From: DUPH01 sp035449085
Lineage (GTDB): Bacteria; Verrucomicrobiota; Kiritimatiellia; RFP12; UBA1067
DNA length: 8,876 bases
Direction of reading: 5' to 3'
Assembly (NCBI GenBank): GCA_035449085.1
Contig: DAOTKE010000133.1
Location: 1-8,876 of the forward strand
A program made the translations under genes and the position numbers. Positions 1-5,269 of this stretch are shown in pieces (position 1 is the first letter of the stretch; each line of letters begins with the position of its first letter). A model generated the notes under the pieces. The model saw only the letters and a list, made by a program, of their open reading frames with translations. It ran no database searches and had not been told where the DNA came from.

Positions 1-104
1 TACGCCATGCGATCCCTCACCGCACAAAAACCGTTCAAATAAAAACGCCCTGGAGTAACGAGCCCGGGCGTAACTTGGTGCTTTCGGTCGAATACCGCTT
101 CTAG
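1..104 (+). CDS. C-terminal end of probable outer-membrane beta-barrel protein (TonB-dependent receptor type), partial
   Basis: An open frame enters from the left edge (first full codon at 3) and stops at TAG 102-104. The final residues read EPGRNLVLSVEYRF. A PGR turn, one amphipathic strand with alternating hydrophobic residues and a terminal aromatic Phe are the hallmark of the last strand of TonB-dependent receptors and related porins, where the terminal Phe is read by the BAM complex. Only about 33 residues are visible, so substrate and exact family cannot be given. The other two forward frames stop earlier (TAA at 40 and 56) and end in nothing recognisable. The gap to comEC is 86 bases, with no convincing terminator in it. 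The barrel assignment rests on the C-terminal signature alone. Confidence 0.5.
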   Translation, partial: RHAIPHRTKTVQIKTPWSNEPGRNLVLSVEYRF

Positions 105-190
105 TACCATGGCCCCCGACGGCACGAGAAGGATGAACCATGAAAAAGAACATGTGCATGACATGGCGTTGAAACGGTAACGGAGGCGGC

Positions 191-1840
191 ATGAGCGCGG
201 GGCGTGGTTTCAGGGACCTTCACACGCGGGCGGTAGCGGCCAGCCTCTGGCTCGGCCGTCAGCCGTTGCTGGTCGCCGCGGCTTGCCTGTTGGCCGGGAT
301 CGCTTGCGGTTACCGGGTCGGAGCGTGGGGGGTCATGGCCGTCATTGCGCTCCTGTGCGCGTGCGGCACCGTTTTCACGCGTGCGCCGTTGCGGGGCATT
401 CTGGGCGCGCTCTGCCTCCTGCTGTTCGGCTGGTCGCAGGCGGCGCGCGACCGCGCCGGCCGCGCCGACGAGGCAGACCGCTTCCGTGCGCTCAAACAGC
501 CGCAGACTTACGTCTGCCGCGTGGGGCCGGAGGTGAATGTCTTTCCGCTGCGCGGGCATTCCGCCAAACACATCTTCCGGGCAGAGAAGCTGCAGACAGC
601 GGATGGTGCCTTCGTTTGCCGTCATCTGCCGGTGGAGGTCACCTGGTTCGGTGCGGCTGCGGCGGGGGAGGGCGGCTCCACACCGCACCCTGGCGAGACC
701 TGGCGCCTGCGCGGTTCGGCGCGAGTGCGCAAGGGACGTAACGGCTTGCATCTGTTGACGATCAACACCGGCGAGGAACGCGCCTCTCGACTGAAAGCTG
801 TCTGTCCGTCGGCTTGGCGCGCGCGCGTTGCGAACGCCCGGCGCATCGCGTCCCGGCGTGTGGTGATCGGCATCGAAAAGTGGGGCGATATCCCGGCGCT
901 CAACCGGGCGATGCTGCTGGGCAGCCGCCATGCGATGCCGCGCAAGCTGCGCCGTGTCTTTGTGGATTCCGGCACGATTCATGTCTTTGCGATTTCCGGT
1001 ATGCACATTGTGCTGGTCGCCGCCGTACTGAGTCTCGCGGTGGCAGCCTGTGGGATTCCGCGTACCTATTGGGTACTGGTGAGCGGGCCGCTGTTGGTCT
1101 TCTATACGGCACTCACCGGAGCCCCTCCGAGTGCGGTACGCGCCTGTCTGATGGCCTTGCTCTATCTGGCCGCACCGTTGATGGGTCGTCGTCCGAATGG
1201 GCTGACGGCGTTGGCCGGGACGGCGTTGATTGTGCATGCCCTTTATCCCTGGTTGATTTTTGATGTTGGCAGTGTCCTTTCCTTCACCGTGATGGGCGGG
1301 TTGGTGGTCTTCTGCAGACCCTTTTGCCAAGCGGGACATCGGTTGTGCCGCATTGCGCGTTTGACTGAGCGCGTGAATCTTGCGCGCGCCGCCGGGGAAA
1401 AAGCCTATGCGCGTCGACTGAGCATGCTGACGCAGGCGATCGCTTGGGTTTCGGATTCGTTCGCCGTGTCGCTTGCGGCGTGGGTCGCGTCGATCCCTTT
1501 GACCGCCTACTATTTCGGACGCTTCACGCCGGGCGGGCTCTTCGCCAATCTGGTGGCAGGCCCCTGTTCTTTTTTTATCGTGGTTGCGGGTTGTCTCGGT
1601 GTGGCGTCGAGTGCGGTGAGCGACTGGATGGCGAGTTGTTTCAATCATGCCGCTGGAATGTTCACGTGGATCATGATGAAGACCGCACAGGTGACGGCGG
1701 CGTGTCCGGGAGCGAATCTGCGGATTGAGCCTTGGCCGCCCTGGCTGGTCTGGCTCTGGTTCGGCGGGCTGCTGACGCTGGCGGTCTGGCTGCGCACGCG
1801 CCGTCCGGACGGGTTGGCGTGGCTGCCGGACGTGCGATGA
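191..1840 (+). CDS. comEC: ComEC/Rec2-family DNA uptake channel protein, short form without metallo-beta-lactamase domain
   Basis: ComEC forms the inner-membrane channel that carries single-stranded DNA into the cytoplasm during natural transformation. The 549 residues begin with two or three hydrophobic segments (about 25-85). A soluble OB-fold-like region (DUF4131 type, about 100-205) follows, then the polytopic Competence domain. The family core is clear: LLGSR at 242-246, a Pro-Arg-Lys-Leu-Arg turn, then SGTIHVFAISGMH at 260-272, matching the usual SG-xx-H-x-x-AISGLH. At least five further membrane segments follow, the last ending near residue 535. Full-length ComEC is usually 700-800 residues with a C-terminal metallo-beta-lactamase-like domain, which is absent here: the protein ends right after its last membrane helix. 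The start is supported by a GGAGG Shine-Dalgarno at 182-186. It is the first gene of the run and sits 16 bases before the MurC-like gene. Confidence 0.88.
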   Translation: MSAGRGFRDLHTRAVAASLWLGRQPLLVAAACLLAGIACGYRVGAWGVMAVIALLCACGTVFTRAPLRGILGALCLLLFGWSQAARDRAGRADEADRFRALKQPQTYVCRVGPEVNVFPLRGHSAKHIFRAEKLQTADGAFVCRHLPVEVTWFGAAAAGEGGSTPHPGETWRLRGSARVRKGRNGLHLLTINTGEERASRLKAVCPSAWRARVANARRIASRRVVIGIEKWGDIPALNRAMLLGSRHAMPRKLRRVFVDSGTIHVFAISGMHIVLVAAVLSLAVAACGIPRTYWVLVSGPLLVFYTALTGAPPSAVRACLMALLYLAAPLMGRRPNGLTALAGTALIVHALYPWLIFDVGSVLSFTVMGGLVVFCRPFCQAGHRLCRIARLTERVNLARAAGEKAYARRLSMLTQAIAWVSDSFAVSLAAWVASIPLTAYYFGRFTPGGLFANLVAGPCSFFIVVAGCLGVASSAVSDWMASCFNHAAGMFTWIMMKTAQVTAACPGANLRIEPWPPWLVWLWFGGLLTLAVWLRTRRPDGLAWLPDVR

Positions 1841-1856
1841 TGGTGAAGGGAGACAC

Positions 1857-3158
1857 ATGCAGGGAGAGATTCATATTGCGGGTATCGGCGGCGTCGGGAT
1901 GAGCGCGCTGGCGCAGGCGCTGCTGGATCAGGGCGAGCCAGTCAGCGGGTCGGACCGCCTGCTGGATGCGGGGGACGAGACCGACACACTGGCCTGTCTG
2001 GCGGCCCAGGGGGTGCGGCTCTGTCGGCAGGACGGGTCGGGCGTCACGCCGCATACCGCGCGGCTGGTGGTCAGTACCGCGATTGAGCCGGACAATCCGG
2101 AGGTCTTGCGCGCGCAGGCGCTGGGTGTGCCGATCGTGCATCGCGCGGCTGAACTGGCGCGTCTGACCGCAGGGCGGCGTCTGATCGCCGTGACCGGCAC
2201 GTGCGGCAAGAGCACGGTGACGGCGATGCTGGGCTGTCTGCTGGAGGGCGCGGGATTCGATCCGCTGGTGGTCAACGGCGCGGCCGTGGCGGGCTGGAGT
2301 GCGGACGGCACACGCATCGGATCGGTCAGAAAAGGGGCAGGGGAGTGGGCGGTGATCGAGGCCGATGAGTCGGACCGCTCGCTGATGGTGTTCAGCCCTG
2401 AACACGCGATCATCACCAATGCCTCCGCCGACCACTTCGCGCTGGCTGAGACGCTGAGTCTCTTTGCCGCTTTCCGCGAACGGGTGCCGGGGACGGTGAT
2501 CGACGGCCGCGACGCGGACGGCGGCCCGGAAGGTGCGCGAACGGAGGGCTGGGGCGGGTATTTCCGTTTCGAGGGCATCGGGTACCGGGTGCCGATGCCG
2601 GGCCTGCACAATGTCCACAACGCATGGCACGCGGTGCGCATGGCGCGCGCGCTGGGCGCGGCGCCCGGGCAGTTGGCGGCCGCACTGGCCGCCTTCGGGG
2701 GTGTGGAGCGCCGCCTGCAGCGCGTGGGGCGTTGCGGCGCGGCGACGGTGGTCGATGACTATGCGCACAATCCCGAAAAACTCGCAGCGGCGTGGACGAC
2801 GCTCGCGGCCGCCTTCCCGGCCGGCGTGTGCGCCGTCTGGCGGCCTCACGGTTACGCGCCGCTGCGCAAAATGCTGGAGGGACTGGCACAGACATTTGCC
2901 GCTGTCTGCCGGCCGCAGGACACGCTGCTGCTGCTGCCGGTCTACGACGCTGGCGGCACCGCCGACCGCTCGGTCAGCAGCGACGTTTTGGCTTTCCTGC
3001 TCCATGAAAAAGATGTTAAAGTCACGTCCGTTGGAAGCCTTGATGACGCTGAGACCATCATGCGGGCCCATGCGGCCGTCGGCGGGGTGTTGGCAACCTT
3101 GGGTGCGCGCGACCCCGGCCTGCCCCGACTGGCGCGGCGGTTGGTTGTTTCAGGGTAA
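1857..3158 (+). CDS. murC: MurC-family Mur ligase (UDP-N-acetylmuramate--L-alanine ligase-like)
   Basis: MurC adds L-alanine to UDP-MurNAc using ATP, the first step of the peptidoglycan stem peptide, in the cytoplasm. The protein has the three Mur ligase domains. An N-terminal Rossmann-like UDP-binding domain starts at HIAGIGGVGMSALAQ (residues 5-19) and includes GSD. The central ATPase has its P-loop GTCGKST at 114-120 and ADESD at 169-173. The C-terminal domain has PGLHNVHNAW near 248-257 and DDYAHNP at 300-306. Length is 433 residues, somewhat short of the usual 450-490. Two departures stand out. The P-loop has Cys where MurC nearly always has His (GTHGKTT), and the near-terminal GAGDIG motif reads GARDPG. 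The start follows an AGGGAG Shine-Dalgarno in the comEC-murC gap. No other division or cell-wall (dcw) cluster gene is adjacent, so this may be a paralogue of a MurC elsewhere. Mpl is less likely because its N-terminal motif differs. Confidence 0.78.
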   Translation: MQGEIHIAGIGGVGMSALAQALLDQGEPVSGSDRLLDAGDETDTLACLAAQGVRLCRQDGSGVTPHTARLVVSTAIEPDNPEVLRAQALGVPIVHRAAELARLTAGRRLIAVTGTCGKSTVTAMLGCLLEGAGFDPLVVNGAAVAGWSADGTRIGSVRKGAGEWAVIEADESDRSLMVFSPEHAIITNASADHFALAETLSLFAAFRERVPGTVIDGRDADGGPEGARTEGWGGYFRFEGIGYRVPMPGLHNVHNAWHAVRMARALGAAPGQLAAALAAFGGVERRLQRVGRCGAATVVDDYAHNPEKLAAAWTTLAAAFPAGVCAVWRPHGYAPLRKMLEGLAQTFAAVCRPQDTLLLLPVYDAGGTADRSVSSDVLAFLLHEKDVKVTSVGSLDDAETIMRAHAAVGGVLATLGARDPGLPRLARRLVVSG

Positions 3159-3200
3159 AGGTTGCGTCGGTTCAAGCACAGACAAATCGAGGAAATACGC

Positions 3201-3782
3201 ATGAAAACAACCTTGCTGATGATGTGTGCGGCGGTCATGGTTGCCGTTTGCGCTCAAGCGCAGTCCGGTACGCAGGCGGAGAAAGAGCCGAAGAAGACCA
3301 AGGGTTGGGTGACTGACTTCGAGCAGGCCAAAAAGGAGTCGGCCACCTTCAAGCAGCCGATTTTTGCCTTCTTCACCGGCAGTGACTGGTGCGGCTGGTG
3401 TGTGCGCCTCAAGAATGAGGTGCTCGACACGAAAGAGTTCGAGAAATTCGCTGCCGACAGCCTGATCCTGTTTGAAGCGGACTTCCCGCAGGCCAAGAAG
3501 CAGTCCGAGAAGGTCATTAAGCAAAACAGCGAGTTGGCGAATAAATACGGCGTACGCAGTTTCCCTACGGTATTTCTGCTCAATGCCGAAGGCAAGCAGC
3601 TCGGCAAGACCGGGTACCGGGAAGGTGGTGCCGAGGCCTACGTGAATCATCTCCAGAAACTGCTCGACGACGCTGGAGTCAAGGTTGAGAAGACACCCGT
3701 GGCGGGCAAGGCGCCATCGGCGTACGAGAAAATGAAGGCTGAAAAAGCCGCCAAAGCGGCAAAGGCCGCTGAGAAGAAATAG
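3201..3782 (+). CDS. Exported thioredoxin-fold protein with CGWC active site
   Basis: The 193-residue protein has an N-terminal signal peptide (hydrophobic run 5-18, Ala-Gln-Ala at 18-20 with likely cleavage after 20), so it should act in the periplasm. The thioredoxin fold carries SDWCGWC with catalytic cysteines 64 and 67, and SFPT with the expected cis-Pro at 122. The TGSDWCGWC style belongs to the thioredoxin_7/DsbD-gamma-like group and is common in PVC bacteria and Bacteroidota. The tail (about 170-193) is a Lys/Ala-rich helix, perhaps an electrostatic anchor or partner-binding segment. The start at ATG 3201 is preferred over TTG 3162 because it is preceded by GAGGAAA at good spacing and puts the signal peptide at the very N-terminus. 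It lies 42 bases after the MurC-like gene. Function is probably thiol reduction or isomerisation of envelope proteins; the substrate is unknown. Confidence 0.82.
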   Translation: MKTTLLMMCAAVMVAVCAQAQSGTQAEKEPKKTKGWVTDFEQAKKESATFKQPIFAFFTGSDWCGWCVRLKNEVLDTKEFEKFAADSLILFEADFPQAKKQSEKVIKQNSELANKYGVRSFPTVFLLNAEGKQLGKTGYREGGAEAYVNHLQKLLDDAGVKVEKTPVAGKAPSAYEKMKAEKAAKAAKAAEKK

Positions 3783-3795
3783 GGCCAGAGATCTT

Positions 3796-4824
3796 ATGGA
3801 GTTTTCTTATCCGCTCGGCAGGGTTCTGCTGGGCGAGACCCAGACGGTGCGGCAGGCGGTTGAGCGGTTTCACGCCCAGCCTGTGGACCAGACGATGCTG
3901 TGCGAGGGCGATGCCGGCTATTCACCGCGCCGCACGACGCTTGGCGGCGAGCGATCGGTGACCGGTCCCGGTACCTTTACCGGACGAGCCCAGCGCACAT
4001 TGACCTTCGGCCCATCGAGCGAACCCGGCTGGTGGATCGACCGCACCGATCTCGGCGAACAGCTCATGACGAGGGTCTCGATCCGCAATGTGTGGACTTC
4101 CGCGCGCAATATCGTGTTGCGTAGCGGCAATCCGCACAACTATCTGCGCATGGTCGAGCACATCATCGCTCTGCGCTTGGGCATGGGCGTGGATGACGTG
4201 GTCATCAGCACCAACTCCGGTGATCCGCCTCTTTTTGACCGCAGCAGTATCGATCTGGTCGAGGCGGTCGAGCAGTGCGGGATCGTCGAGCGCGACGAGC
4301 CCGCGCGGTATGTCACCGTCAAGGAACCGGTCACCTTCGGCGGCGACCGCGGCGACTTTTTGACTTTCCTGCCGCCCGAAAACGGCGAGAAGAGGCTGCG
4401 TCTGGATGTGGCGATCGATTTCAAGTCGATCATCGGTCGGCAGCGCATCGTTTTTGATGTGACGCCGGCGAGTTTCCGTCACGGCGCGTTCGCGCGCACC
4501 AATGCGTCGTACAACCAGATGCTGATGGTCCGCACGATCGGTTTTCTTTTCGCGGACATGCGGAACCTTGGTTACACGACCGGCAACATCCTGATCCACG
4601 GCAAGCGCAAGTTCTACAGCGAACCGCGTTTCGTGCAGACGGACAGCGGCAAGGCGCTCGAGCCGGTCTGGCACCGCGCCACGCTCGACCTGCTGGCCGC
4701 GATCGCGCTGATCGATGCCGGCCGCTTTGCCGGGCGCGTGGTCTCCTACCGCGCCGGCCATACGCTTGATGTGCGCGCCGTCGGCCTGCTCTACAAGCAC
4801 GGCCTGCTTACAGCGCTGGCGTAA
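3796..4824 (+). CDS. lpxC: Divergent LpxC-family protein (UDP-3-O-acyl-GlcNAc deacetylase homologue)
   Basis: LpxC is the zinc deacetylase that commits UDP-3-O-acyl-GlcNAc to lipid A synthesis. The 342 residues follow the LpxC plan. GPGTFTG at 57-63 stands at the GVGLHSG position, IDRTDL follows, and MVEH (Glu121, His122) matches the catalytic Glu78 and zinc His79 of E. coli LpxC. Next come GVDDVVIST-type and LFDRSS stretches matching GIDNIVIEV and IMDGSA. RT-x-GF (Thr247) matches Thr191, and AGH (His322) matches His265. The remaining zinc helix is odd: E. coli has HKMLD (His238, Asp242, four apart), but here WHRATLD places His293 and Asp298 five apart, and the Asp246 position is Ala302. It also has about 45 extra N-terminal residues and roughly 12 inserted residues near 228-243. 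It starts 13 bases after the thioredoxin gene. Family membership looks clear from motif order, but deacetylase activity is uncertain. It could be a paralogue with a different substrate. Confidence 0.7.
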   Translation: MEFSYPLGRVLLGETQTVRQAVERFHAQPVDQTMLCEGDAGYSPRRTTLGGERSVTGPGTFTGRAQRTLTFGPSSEPGWWIDRTDLGEQLMTRVSIRNVWTSARNIVLRSGNPHNYLRMVEHIIALRLGMGVDDVVISTNSGDPPLFDRSSIDLVEAVEQCGIVERDEPARYVTVKEPVTFGGDRGDFLTFLPPENGEKRLRLDVAIDFKSIIGRQRIVFDVTPASFRHGAFARTNASYNQMLMVRTIGFLFADMRNLGYTTGNILIHGKRKFYSEPRFVQTDSGKALEPVWHRATLDLLAAIALIDAGRFAGRVVSYRAGHTLDVRAVGLLYKHGLLTALA

Positions 4825-4876
4825 CGCAGGCGCTCATCTTTGCGACCACTTGGTGCTTGAAAAAGGGCGAGGGGCA

Positions 4877-5245
4877 GTGGCAAGAGATTGGTACCAGCTT
4901 GCAGATCAAGAGGTGGCAGCGGTGTGCGCGGCACTGCCGCCCGACCTGCGTGCGTGCCTCACGGGGCTGTCTATCACGTTGGCGCCGCGTCCCGAGCCGG
5001 ATGAGCAGTCGGAAGAGGACGACGAAGAGAATCTGCTTGGACTCTTCATCGGTTCCCCTTATGCCGAAGCCGCGGAAGACCCTGAACCACTTCCGGGCTC
5101 AATTCGCCTGTTTGTCGAAAACATCCGCGAGGAATCCGGCGATGATCCTGAAAGCTTCCGCCAGGAAGTGCGCGATACGCTCCTGCACGAGATCGGCCAT
5201 TTCCTGGGGCTCGACGAAGACGGCCTCGCCGCGCGAGGCCTTTGA
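4877..5245 (+). CDS. Small zincin-like metallopeptidase (Zincin_1 / metallopeptidase family)
   Basis: The 122-residue protein has the layout of the small one-domain zincin family (PF06262 type). An N-terminal helix precedes a LPPDLR segment, then LLGLFIG, PLPGSIRLF and a C-terminal zinc motif, HEIGHFLGLDED, at 104-115. His104, Glu105 and His108 fit HExxH, with an acidic residue after the FLG turn as likely third ligand. Family members are usually 115-135 residues. GTG 4877 is chosen as start because GAGGGG lies just upstream and the resulting length fits the family; an open frame extends further 5' into the LpxC-like gene but looks like shadow there. Residues about 40-52 are a very acidic loop. 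The family is predicted to be a soluble cytoplasmic protease and its substrates are largely unknown. Being last in a run with envelope-synthesis homologues, it might act on one of them, which is speculation. Confidence 0.78.
   Translation: MARDWYQLADQEVAAVCAALPPDLRACLTGLSITLAPRPEPDEQSEEDDEENLLGLFIGSPYAEAAEDPEPLPGSIRLFVENIREESGDDPESFRQEVRDTLLHEIGHFLGLDEDGLAARGL
5222..5243 (+). terminator. Perfect 8-bp GC-rich hairpin, possible terminator of the comEC-zincin run
   Basis: GGCCTCGC at 5222-5229 pairs perfectly with GCGAGGCC at 5233-5240 around a three-base loop, followed by TTT. It overlaps the last codons of the zincin gene. The T-tract is only three long, so intrinsic termination is plausible but not certain. 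Confidence 0.4.
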
Positions 5246-5254
5246 CTTCTGGCC

Positions 5255-5269
5255 GCTGATCAAATCAGC
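5255..5269. other. Short perfect inverted repeat over the nrdJ stop codon
   Basis: GCTGAT at 5255-5260, CAA loop, ATCAGC at 5264-5269. It covers the nrdJ stop codon in the 14-base convergent gap region. Neither strand has a T-tract after it, so it may stabilise mRNA 3' ends rather than terminate transcription. Confidence 0.3.

Noticed and set aside
36..71. Hairpin ACGCCC/GGGCGT with a T-run on the - strand, resembling an intrinsic terminator
   Set aside because: It lies inside the coding end of the barrel gene, and no - strand gene lies to its right for it to terminate; on the + strand no T-tract follows.
133..180. Mini-ORFs upstream of comEC (15 codons from ATG 133, His-rich; 10 codons from ATG 140 with an AGAAGG before it)
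   Set aside because: Very short, overlapping in two frames, with no attenuator-like structure beyond; not distinguishable from chance.
101..1858. Long open frame of 585 codons on the - strand opposite comEC
   Set aside because: Arg/His/Gln-rich composition with no recognisable motif; explained by GC-rich codon use of comEC on the other strand.
3162..3200. Upstream TTG start for the thioredoxin-fold protein
   Set aside because: It would bury the signal peptide behind 13 charged residues and lacks a Shine-Dalgarno; ATG 3201 has both in order.
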